A stretch of DNA of 64,000 bases, taken from assembly GCA_965247435.1 (NCBI GenBank), contig OZ252019.1:992001-1056000 (forward strand), in the 5' to 3' direction. The DNA is from Ilyomonas sp965247435. Lineage in GTDB: Bacteria; Bacteroidota; Bacteroidia; Chitinophagales; Chitinophagaceae. Shown here in pieces: positions 53,960 through 62,094 of this stretch (positions within the stretch are counted from its first letter, which is position 1; the number at the start of each line of letters is the position of its first letter). The translations under genes and the position numbers were made by a program. The notes under the pieces are model-generated. The model had not been told where the DNA came from and did not search any database. It saw only the letters and a program-made list of their open reading frames with translations.

Positions 53960-54703
53960 TTGGACAATCTGCTAAAACAGCTTGATAAGCAACGACTGCC
54001 GCGCCATGTTGCCATCATTATGGATGGTAATGGCCGCTGGGCAAAAGAAAAAGGCCAGGACCGGCTGTACGGCCATTTTCATGGGGTGGAAAGCGTGCGC
54101 AATGTAGTAGAAGGCGCGGCGGAACTTGGCATTGAATACCTTACTTTATATGCATTCAGTACCGAAAACTGGGACCGCCCGCACTACGAAGTAACCGGCC
54201 TGATGGAGCTGCTGATAGATACGATCTATAAAGAAGTACCCACGCTTAATAAAAACAATATCCGGCTTCACGTAATCGGCGATATGACCATGCTGCCCGA
54301 AAGTGCCCGGAAAGCACTTGGAGATGCACTGCAGGAAACGGGCACTAATACCGGCCTTAACCTTATAATGGCGCTCAGCTACAGCAGCCGCTGGGAACTG
54401 GTAAATGCGGTACAGCAAATAGCGCTGGATGTGCAGGGGGGTAAGTTAGATGCGGCAACCATAAGCCAGGATACGCTGCAGCAATACTTGTGTACGAGCC
54501 AGTTTCCCGACCCGGAACTGATGATACGCACCAGCGGCGAATACCGCATCAGCAATTTTTTGTTGTATCAATTAGCGTATGCTGAACTCTATTTTACCCA
54601 TACCCGCTGGCCCGATTTCCGTAAAGAAAATTTAATAGAAGCCCTGCTTGATTTTCAAAACAGGGAAAGACGTTTTGGGAAAACGAGTGAGCAGGTGAGG
54701 TAA
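53960..54703 (+). CDS. uppS: UppS, undecaprenyl diphosphate synthase
   Basis: A 247-residue cis-prenyltransferase that makes the C55 lipid carrier for peptidoglycan and other envelope polymers. The catalytic Asp is D22 in IIMDGNGRWAKEKG, followed by RLYGHFHGVESVRNVVEGAA, LYAFSTENWDRP, and the substrate-binding RTSGEYRISNFLLYQLAYAE with LYFTHTRWPDF. It starts at TTG (53960), since no ATG precedes the catalytic motif. Upstream of bamA, a common Bacteroidota pairing. Confidence 0.95.
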   Translation: MDNLLKQLDKQRLPRHVAIIMDGNGRWAKEKGQDRLYGHFHGVESVRNVVEGAAELGIEYLTLYAFSTENWDRPHYEVTGLMELLIDTIYKEVPTLNKNNIRLHVIGDMTMLPESARKALGDALQETGTNTGLNLIMALSYSSRWELVNAVQQIALDVQGGKLDAATISQDTLQQYLCTSQFPDPELMIRTSGEYRISNFLLYQLAYAELYFTHTRWPDFRKENLIEALLDFQNRERRFGKTSEQVR

Positions 54704-55095
54704 TAAGAGATTAACGATTGCAGACGTTGTAATAAAACTCCGGTAAGTGATGCAGCATATTAAACAATTTAAAATAACTATCGCTAAGCCTTAATCGTAA
54801 CCATTCCGTAAAAGCCTGTCTGCTTAGAAAAAAGGTCTGCAATTGCCAGCTTTTCATCCTATATTTAAAATCACATCTCTATACAACTGCTATTCACAAA
54901 TCCGCACCCGTCAATTGTATATCCCACAGCTAACATCCACAAATCACATTGCCAACCCGCATTTACCTGATTTTGATTTAACAAACACTTTTCAATAATC
55001 CCCGCTAATTTGCCGCACTTACCAAAAACGACTGTAAAAAGGTTATAACGCTTTGGTAAAGCGCTTTACACAACATTTAATAAATATCTATCAGG
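54704..55095. other. 392-bp uppS-bamA gap
   Basis: No ORF or RNA gene recognised. TAATTTG at 55007-55013 is close to the -7 consensus, and an inverted repeat CGCTTT/AAAGCG lies at about 55050-55063, either of which may take part in bamA expression. Confidence 0.4.
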
Positions 55096-57885
55096 ATGCA
55101 GCAGGTGTGCAGGTTTTTATTACTGGTAATAGCAACCGGTTTTATTTTTCTTCGGAGTAATGCGCAGCAGTTTCCTGTAGCAGACTCTGCTGCAAACGGC
55201 GCAGATACAACGGTTCAGCCCGTAACATCGGTAGATGCCGACCTGATGAATATTTACAACCAGAAAGGCCAGAAAAAATATAAACTTGCCGGTATTGCCG
55301 TTACCGGTAACCGCTACTTCGATCAGGCGCTGCTGATATCTATTTCCGGCCTCACTGTTGGCGATGAGATAATTATACCGGGCGGCGACAATTTTGCCAA
55401 AGCCATTCAAAAACTCTGGTCGCAGAATTATTTCAGTAATGTAGAGATTTACATTACCAAGCTGGAAGGCGATAAAATTTATATTGAAATAAATGTGCAG
55501 GAGCGGCCCCGGCTTGGCGATTTCCAGTTTAAAGGCGTAAAGAAAGGGGAGACAGACGATCTGAAGACAAAAAGCGGCCTGGTAAAAGGCAGGGTAATTA
55601 CCGAGGCCATGAAGCGCAATGCGATAGACGCCATTATAAAATACTATACCGAAAAGGGCTTTCGTGCGGTAACCGTTAATATCGCAGCCAAAAAAGATAC
55701 TTCGATTGTTAACTCGCAGATTCTCGTATTAGATATAAACAAGGGCGAAAAAGTAAAAATCAGCGATATTTATTTTGCCGGTAATACTATTGAAGATGCA
55801 AAGCTGAAGAAGCAGATGAAAGGCACCAAGGAAATGATGCGCCTTACCTTGTATCCGCCACGCGACTCTACCGGCCTTGATCCTAAAAAATATACCTTCA
55901 GCGACTACCTTAGCGATAAAGGGTTTTTGAGTTATTCCAAAACAAAAAAGGTATTAAACCCTTATGTACGGCTCAATTTGGCGGCTGCTAAATTTAACGA
56001 GAAAAAGTACGGGGAAGACAAGGATAAGATTATTGATTATTACAACTCGCTCGGTTACCGCGATGCCGTAATTGTAGCCGATAACCCGGCGCAATACAAC
56101 AGCAAAGGCAACCTGGTAGTATCCATTAAAGTTGCAGAAGGCCACAAGTATTATTTTGGTGATATCACCTGGCAGGGCAATACCAAATACAGCGATTCAC
56201 TGCTGTCTGTTATTCTTGGTATTAAAAAGGGAGATATTTACAACCTTGATTTGTTAAACAAAAAGTTAGGCAAAACCCAATCTGCAGAAGGCGGCGGCCT
56301 GAGCGATTTATATACCGATGACGGCTACCTTTTCTTTCATACCGATGCCGAAGAAACCGCTGTATATAACGATACGATTAACTACCTGATAAAGGTAACG
56401 GAAGGCCCGGTAGCTACCTGGAAAAACGTGCGCATTACCGGTAACGAGAAAACGAAGGAATATGTTATCCGCCGCGAGTTGAGAACCTTGCCCGGCGAGA
56501 AATTCAAACGCAGCGATGTAATCCGTTCAACGCGTGAAATAGCGAATCTCGGCTTCTTCAACCAGGAGAAAATCAATCCGCAGATTGTGCCCAACACCGA
56601 AGATGGCACTGTTGATGTAACCTGGGAGGTAGAAGAAAAATCGAGTGACCAGTTGGAGCTAAGCGCCGGTTTTGGCGGTGGTATTGGCCTCACCGGCACA
56701 TTGGGCGTTTCCTTTAACAACTTCTCTATCAAGAATATTTTTCATAAAGAAGCGTGGGACCCGCTGCCGGTTGGCGACGGCCAAAAGCTGAGCATCCGCT
56801 TTCAGAGTAACGGCCGCGCATACCGCTCGTACAACGTATCGTTCACCGAGCCATGGCTCGGTGGCAAAAAACGTAACTCACTTTCGGTTAGCGTTTACGA
56901 TACTAAGTATTCCAACGCTTATAATTACTTAACAGGCGTGTACGAAAAAGCTAAAGGCGATTCTTCGTATTTCAGAACAACCGGTCTTTCGGTGGGCCTT
57001 GGTAAGCAATTGAAATGGCCGGATGATTATTTCTCTTTTACCACTACCGCCAGCTATTCCCGCTATACGCTTAAGAATTATGCGATAGACCGTAGCCTTA
57101 CCCTGCGGGATAAAGACAAAACCCTGTTCGACAGTGGCTATTCCAACAACCTGAATATCCGGTTTGCATTGCAGCGCTCGTCTGTGGATCAGCCCATTTT
57201 TCCACGCACCGGTTCCAACTTTTTATTAAGCCTGCAGCTTACGCCGCCGTGGTCTTTAATTAATCCGGGTATTCTTTCAGACATTAATCCTTATAAGCTG
57301 ATTGAGTACCATAAATGGCGCTTTAGCGGCGAGTGGTATGTGCCATTAGGCAGGGGCAGGGGCGCAGATAAAAATCAGCAGTTTGTGTTGAAAGCGTCTG
57401 CCAAATATGGCTTTATCGGCCGATACAATAATAAGCTGGAGATTTCGCCTTTCGAGCGTTTTCAATTAGGGGATGCCGGCCTGAGCAATAGTTATGCTTT
57501 GTTGGGTTACGATATTATTTCGCAGCGCGGCTACCCGGTATATGAAACGTCCGACCCGAAAGTAAACCCCGACCAGAGCGGCGCTTCCAAGTATTTTACC
57601 ATCTTTAACAAGTATAGCTTAGAACTCCGTTACCCGCTGAGTCTCAACCCGAGCAGCACCATTTACGGGCTTGGCTTTTTTGAGGCTGCCAACGGCTGGT
57701 ACAATTTTAAAGAATACAATCCGTTTCAGTTACGCCGCTCTGTAGGTTTGGGCATGCGTTTTTACCTGCCGATGTTTGGCTTGCTGGGCTTCGACTACGG
57801 AATCGGCTTAGACCGGATAGGGCCTAATACTTCTCTTAAAGATGCCGGCCGCTTTACCTTTATGCTGGGGTATGAACCCGAATAA
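55096..57885 (+). CDS. bamA: BamA, outer-membrane protein assembly factor
   Basis: A 929-residue Omp85 protein, the core of the machine that inserts beta-barrels in the outer membrane. After the signal peptide (FLLLVIATGFIFLRSNAQ), POTRA repeats are visible by motifs such as IAVTGNRYFDQALLISISGL, ISDIYFAGNTIEDAKLKKQM, GDITWQGNTKYSDSLLSVIL and VRITGNEKTKEYVIRRELRT. The barrel begins near residue 520 (LELSAGFGGGIGLTGTLGVS), and the C-terminus FTFMLGYEPE lacks the usual terminal aromatic. It is followed by two OmpH/Skp chaperone genes. Confidence 0.95.
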   Translation: MQQVCRFLLLVIATGFIFLRSNAQQFPVADSAANGADTTVQPVTSVDADLMNIYNQKGQKKYKLAGIAVTGNRYFDQALLISISGLTVGDEIIIPGGDNFAKAIQKLWSQNYFSNVEIYITKLEGDKIYIEINVQERPRLGDFQFKGVKKGETDDLKTKSGLVKGRVITEAMKRNAIDAIIKYYTEKGFRAVTVNIAAKKDTSIVNSQILVLDINKGEKVKISDIYFAGNTIEDAKLKKQMKGTKEMMRLTLYPPRDSTGLDPKKYTFSDYLSDKGFLSYSKTKKVLNPYVRLNLAAAKFNEKKYGEDKDKIIDYYNSLGYRDAVIVADNPAQYNSKGNLVVSIKVAEGHKYYFGDITWQGNTKYSDSLLSVILGIKKGDIYNLDLLNKKLGKTQSAEGGGLSDLYTDDGYLFFHTDAEETAVYNDTINYLIKVTEGPVATWKNVRITGNEKTKEYVIRRELRTLPGEKFKRSDVIRSTREIANLGFFNQEKINPQIVPNTEDGTVDVTWEVEEKSSDQLELSAGFGGGIGLTGTLGVSFNNFSIKNIFHKEAWDPLPVGDGQKLSIRFQSNGRAYRSYNVSFTEPWLGGKKRNSLSVSVYDTKYSNAYNYLTGVYEKAKGDSSYFRTTGLSVGLGKQLKWPDDYFSFTTTASYSRYTLKNYAIDRSLTLRDKDKTLFDSGYSNNLNIRFALQRSSVDQPIFPRTGSNFLLSLQLTPPWSLINPGILSDINPYKLIEYHKWRFSGEWYVPLGRGRGADKNQQFVLKASAKYGFIGRYNNKLEISPFERFQLGDAGLSNSYALLGYDIISQRGYPVYETSDPKVNPDQSGASKYFTIFNKYSLELRYPLSLNPSSTIYGLGFFEAANGWYNFKEYNPFQLRRSVGLGMRFYLPMFGLLGFDYGIGLDRIGPNTSLKDAGRFTFMLGYEPE

Positions 57886-57953
57886 TGGAGGAAGGGAGCA
57901 AATAATATGGTTGATTTTATCTCATAAAAATTATCTTGCGAAAAAGTAAAATC

Positions 57954-58472
57954 ATGAAAAAATTATTGATTGCCTGCTGCTGTGTACTGCTCGTTTCAGG
58001 AAGTGTTATTGCGCAGCGGTATGCCATTATTGATACTAAATATATTCTGGATAAAATGCCGGAGTATAAAGACGCGGATACAAAGCTGCAGCAAATCAGC
58101 GACCAGTGGCAGAAAGATATAGATACCCGCCAGGCGCAGTTGGACAAGATGTACAAAGACTACGATGCGGAGCAGTACATGCTGAGCGATGAACTGAAGA
58201 AGAAGCGCGAAGATGAATTGTTTAATAAAGAGAAGGAAGTGCGCGATTTGCAGAAGCGGCGCTTTGGCTACCAGGGCGACTTGTTTACCGAACGGCAAAA
58301 GCTGGTAAAGCCCATACAGGACAAGGTATATAACGCGGTGCAAAAAATTGCAGCCGCCCGCAGCTACGATTTTATCCTGGATAAAAGTGAGGGAATTACG
58401 GTTATATTTGCCGACCCTAAACTGGACAAGAGCGATGATGTGCTGCACGAATTAGGTATAAAAAATCAGTAA
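57954..58472 (+). CDS. OmpH/Skp-family periplasmic chaperone, copy 1
   Basis: A 172-residue periplasmic chaperone that guards unfolded outer-membrane proteins. A signal peptide (MKKLLIACCCVLLVSGSVIA) precedes the short beta core AIIDTKYILDKMPEYKDADT and a long coiled coil rich in Lys, Glu and Asp. The C-terminal strand AARSYDFILDKSEGITVIFA is typical. The ATG at 57954 is preferred to TTG 57936 because it gives a normal signal peptide. It lies directly after bamA, its functional partner. Confidence 0.9.
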   Translation: MKKLLIACCCVLLVSGSVIAQRYAIIDTKYILDKMPEYKDADTKLQQISDQWQKDIDTRQAQLDKMYKDYDAEQYMLSDELKKKREDELFNKEKEVRDLQKRRFGYQGDLFTERQKLVKPIQDKVYNAVQKIAAARSYDFILDKSEGITVIFADPKLDKSDDVLHELGIKNQ

Positions 58473-58531
58473 AAGTTTATCATCCTAAAAAGAAACCGGC
58501 GCTTAACCGGTAATAAAAACAAAAACGAAAA

Positions 58532-59167
58532 ATGAAAAAAGTGTTCTTTTCGCTGCTCGTGGTAGTGGCAATGTTAGTAGCAGGCAACGCCGGCGCGCAG
58601 ATGAAGATTGGCGTATTTGATATTGATTATATGGTACAGGCTATGCCTGGCTATGCAGCCGTGGACAGCATGGTACAGATATACCAGCGGGATTCTTTAG
58701 GCACCGAATACCAGATTCTGAACAGCGAATACCATCGCCTGGATAGTACCTGGAAAGCAGATTCTGCAGCCAAAAAGCCGCAGGCTGTTTTAGATTACAG
58801 CAATACGCAACGCCAGCAGGTAGGTGTGAAAATAGTTTACTGGCAACAGTATTCGCAGCAGAAATCCAATGCTAAAACCGGCCAGCTTGCTCAGCCTTTG
58901 TACGAGCAGGTAGTGAATGCCTACAAAAAAGTGCTGGCTGCAAAAAAATATACTATCATACTTAAGCCGCAGACTTACGAGGCAGGCTTCCCGATAGACA
59001 ATCTCTTTGTATCCGTTGCCAAAGAGCTGAAGCTTACACAATTGCCCCAGGAGCTAATTGTATTGGGTGATGACCCCGATGCCGGAAGTGCGCCTGCGGC
59101 TAAAACCGGCGGTACTACTACTGCCACAAGGCCCGGTGCCGGTACAGCTACGAGACCCAAGCAATAA
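58532..59167 (+). CDS. OmpH/Skp-family periplasmic chaperone, copy 2
   Basis: A 211-residue paralogue of the preceding gene. It has a signal peptide (KVFFSLLVVVAMLVAGNAGA), IGVFDIDYMVQAMPGYAAVD, a coiled coil, and a C-terminal strand, KKYTIILKPQTYEAGFPIDN. It ends in a Thr/Pro/Gly/Ala-rich disordered tail (KTGGTTTATRPGAGTATRPK), absent from copy 1. Tandem ompH genes after bamA are common in Bacteroidota. Confidence 0.9.
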   Translation: MKKVFFSLLVVVAMLVAGNAGAQMKIGVFDIDYMVQAMPGYAAVDSMVQIYQRDSLGTEYQILNSEYHRLDSTWKADSAAKKPQAVLDYSNTQRQQVGVKIVYWQQYSQQKSNAKTGQLAQPLYEQVVNAYKKVLAAKKYTIILKPQTYEAGFPIDNLFVSVAKELKLTQLPQELIVLGDDPDAGSAPAAKTGGTTTATRPGAGTATRPKQ

Positions 59168-59188
59168 TTTAAAAATTTCAGTATAGAG

Positions 59189-59219
59189 AGCCACGGTATT
59201 TAAGTACCGTGGCTTTTTT
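59189..59219 (+). terminator. Rho-independent terminator after the ompH pair
   Basis: Arms AGCCACGGTA (59189-59198) and TACCGTGGCT (59205-59214) with a 6-nt loop and a T-run. Confidence 0.9.
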
Positions 59220-59243
59220 ATTTATGTAAAAATTAAACAACTG

Positions 59244-59276
59244 TTTGATTTATTCGCCGTTTACGCTTTACCTTTG
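59244..59276 (+). promoter_or_regulatory. Promoter of the RND efflux operon
   Basis: TTTG at 59244-59247, 21 bp spacing, then TACCTTTG at 59269-59276. Both elements and spacing fit the Bacteroidota housekeeping promoter. The predicted leader to the ATG at 59371 is about 88 nt. Confidence 0.7.
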
Positions 59277-59370
59277 TTTCACCTTTTCACAAACACCTCT
59301 TTCGATTTTTTTTTGCCTGCCATAGATACCCTGTTTTAGATAGTACACTTTTTGTAAGAATGAAACGACT

Positions 59371-60711
59371 ATGAATGCAAGACACCTCCTGCTGTGCGGA
59401 TGGCTATTATTTTTTATAGCATCAACGGCAACGGCACAATACACACACGATTCGCTCCTTAACAACGCCACGCTGCAAAGCTGTGTGCAGTACGCTATTG
59501 ATAACCAGCCACGCGTACAACAATCGCTGGTAACAGAAGATATTGTAAACAGTGAAATCAAAAGCCGGCTCGCCGACTGGTATCCGCAGATCAGTTTTAG
59601 CGGTAACTACCAGCATTATTTTAAACTTCCATCAGCAGCGCTTGGTGTAGATTCTTTGGGTAAAAGGCAGATTATACAAACCGGCGTGCGCAATACATCT
59701 ACACTGGGCGTTTCGCTTTCGCAAAATATTTTTAACCGCGACGTGCTGCTGGCTTCCCGCACGGCCGGCGATGTACGGCTGCAGGCAAGGCAGTTAACGG
59801 CCAGTACCAAGATTGCAATTTCTGTTGCGGTAGGTAAAGCTTTTTACGATGTGCTGGCAACACAACAGCAGATCAGTTTGCTGGAAGATGATATTGCGCG
59901 CCTTACCCGCAGCCTGCAGGACGCTTACAACCAGTATAAAGGCGGCATTGTAGATAAGATAGACTATAAGCGGGCAACCATAGCGCTTAACAACAGCAAG
60001 GCGCAGAAAAGAGTGTATGAAGAAGGGTTGATTGGCAAATACGCTTACCTTAAATACCTGATGGGCTACCCGCAGGGCGGAACGCTGGCGTTGCAATACG
60101 ATTCTTTGCAGTTGGAGCGCGATGTAGCACTGGATACCTTGCAGCAGCTTAGGTATGAAGACCGTATAGAATATCGTTTATTGCAAACTACGCAGAGTCT
60201 GGCCAGGGCAAACCTTACCTATAACAAATGGAGTTTTCTGCCGGAAGTTGCTGCATTCGGCAATTACAATCTTGCTTACCTGGACGAAAATTTTAAAGAC
60301 CTGTACCGGTATTCCTTCCCTAATTCGTATGCAGGCTTATCAGTCAGCATACCAATATTCCAGGGCTTCAAACGGGTGCACCAGATAAGAGCGGCAACGC
60401 TGCAGTTGAAGCTTATAGACTGGGAATTTATTTCGCTTAAAGACAGTATCAGCGCAGAATATACCCAGGCCTTGTCCACTTATAAAGCAAACTTTTACAA
60501 CTATACCATCTTAAAAGAGAACGTGGACATTTCTACCGAAGTATATAATACGGTGCAGTTGCAATATAAAGCGGGCATAAAAACCTACCTCGATGTAGTG
60601 ATAGCCGAAAGTGATTTACGTGCTTCGCAGGTTAATTATACCAATGCGCTGTATGATGCGCTCATCAGCAAGCTGGATGTAGAGCAGGCATTAGGTGTAA
60701 TAAAGTATTGA
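59371..60711 (+). CDS. TolC-family outer-membrane efflux protein
   Basis: A 446-residue outer-membrane channel of an RND tripartite pump. A signal peptide (LLLCGWLLFFIASTATAQ) is followed by two TolC-like helical repeats: LQSCVQYAIDNQPRVQQSLV opens the first, and GLSVSIPIFQGFKRVHQIRA lies in the second. YKAGIKTYLDVVIAESDLRA is the typical motif of the last long helix. It is first in an operon with the adaptor (51 nt gap) and the permease. Confidence 0.93.
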   Translation: MNARHLLLCGWLLFFIASTATAQYTHDSLLNNATLQSCVQYAIDNQPRVQQSLVTEDIVNSEIKSRLADWYPQISFSGNYQHYFKLPSAALGVDSLGKRQIIQTGVRNTSTLGVSLSQNIFNRDVLLASRTAGDVRLQARQLTASTKIAISVAVGKAFYDVLATQQQISLLEDDIARLTRSLQDAYNQYKGGIVDKIDYKRATIALNNSKAQKRVYEEGLIGKYAYLKYLMGYPQGGTLALQYDSLQLERDVALDTLQQLRYEDRIEYRLLQTTQSLARANLTYNKWSFLPEVAAFGNYNLAYLDENFKDLYRYSFPNSYAGLSVSIPIFQGFKRVHQIRAATLQLKLIDWEFISLKDSISAEYTQALSTYKANFYNYTILKENVDISTEVYNTVQLQYKAGIKTYLDVVIAESDLRASQVNYTNALYDALISKLDVEQALGVIKY

Positions 60712-60762
60712 TACCGTTTTTAAGGGGTTTTTTATTTTAAAACAGCATTTCCAACAAGTATT

Positions 60763-61896
60763 ATGAAATATAGATTTTCAAAAATAGCCGTTGTTGCCGG
60801 CATCGGTATTTTAGCCGCCTGCGGCGATAAAAAAGAAACGAAAGACGCAGCCGGGCAGCCGCCGCCGGCAGTACCGGTAGCCGTAACAACCGCCTACAAG
60901 GGCGATGCGGTTTACTATGATGAATACCCTGCTACCATTACCGCCCTGAATGAAGTAGAAATACGTCCGCAGGTAACCGGCTATATTACCGGTATTTATT
61001 TTAAAGACGGGCAGCATGTACGCAAAGGCGACAAGCTATACACCATAGACCAGCAGCAATACCGCGGTGCCTATGAGCAGGCGGTTGCCAATCTACAGGT
61101 ATCCAAAGCTAACCAGGCGCGCGCCCAACAGGATGCAGACCGCTACCAGCAATTAGCCGATCAGGATGCAATTGCCCGGCAAATACTGGAGCATTCAGTT
61201 GCCGATCTTAATACCGCCAAAAGCCAGGTAGCAGCGCAGGAAGCTAATGTAAGCGCTGTAGCAACTAACCTTAAGTATGCTACTATCTACTCGCCGCTTA
61301 CCGGTACAATCGGTATCTCGCAGGTAAAGATGGGCGCTGCGGTATCGCCGGGCGCTACGGTGCTCAATACGGTATCTACCAACGACCCGATGGCGGTAGA
61401 TTTTGCAGTGGATGAAAAACAAATAAACCGTTTTATACAAATGCAGCAGCAAGGCACCAACCCTAAAGATTCCATTTTTACGATTGTACTGCCGGATGGA
61501 TCCAACTATGCAGTGCCTGGTAAAATCTCCGTGATTGACCGCGCTATAGATCCGCAGACAGGCACCATCAGAACAAGATTGGTATTTACTAATAAAAATG
61601 ATTTGCTGCGCACCGGCATGAGCTGCAATGTGCGGGTAAAAAACAACAGCGGCACGCAGCAAATACTTATTCCTTACAAGGCTGTGGTAGAGCAGATGGG
61701 CGAATTTTCTGTGTATGTGGTGGGTGACAGCAGCAAGGTTTCGCAAAGGAAAATAGCGCTGGGGCAACGCATTAATGCCAACGTAATTGTAAATACCGGT
61801 TTGCAGGGCAATGAACAAATAGTAACCGAAGGCGTGCAGAAGCTAAAGGAAGGATCAAAAGTGAAAGCAAGTATCGACTCCACAGTTCGTAAATAG
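60763..61896 (+). CDS. RND efflux periplasmic adaptor (membrane-fusion) lipoprotein
   Basis: A 377-residue adaptor of the AcrA/MexA type. The N-terminal lipobox is ILAACGDK, so it should be lipid-anchored. The lipoyl halves are VEIRPQVTGYITGIYFKDGQ and IYSPLTGTIGISQVKMGAAV, around a helical hairpin (SKANQARAQQDADRYQQLAD). The beta-barrel and membrane-proximal domain end at EGVQKLKEGSKVKASI. It links the TolC-like channel to the RND permease encoded on either side. Confidence 0.94.
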   Translation: MKYRFSKIAVVAGIGILAACGDKKETKDAAGQPPPAVPVAVTTAYKGDAVYYDEYPATITALNEVEIRPQVTGYITGIYFKDGQHVRKGDKLYTIDQQQYRGAYEQAVANLQVSKANQARAQQDADRYQQLADQDAIARQILEHSVADLNTAKSQVAAQEANVSAVATNLKYATIYSPLTGTIGISQVKMGAAVSPGATVLNTVSTNDPMAVDFAVDEKQINRFIQMQQQGTNPKDSIFTIVLPDGSNYAVPGKISVIDRAIDPQTGTIRTRLVFTNKNDLLRTGMSCNVRVKNNSGTQQILIPYKAVVEQMGEFSVYVVGDSSKVSQRKIALGQRINANVIVNTGLQGNEQIVTEGVQKLKEGSKVKASIDSTVRK

Positions 61897-62094
61897 CTGA
61901 TGTTTTGTATATTAAAAAGCTGTTACCGGCAAGTAATTGGCCATTTAGAATAGGGTATCCGCTTTTTATCAGGGAGGAACATAGCCCAATAATAGTTAAA
62001 CAAGGGAAGCCTGGGTTCACACTATTCATTTAATATTATATAATAACAAGGCTTACAGCTTGTAGCTGATGGTCTGTGATTTAAGAAAATACGC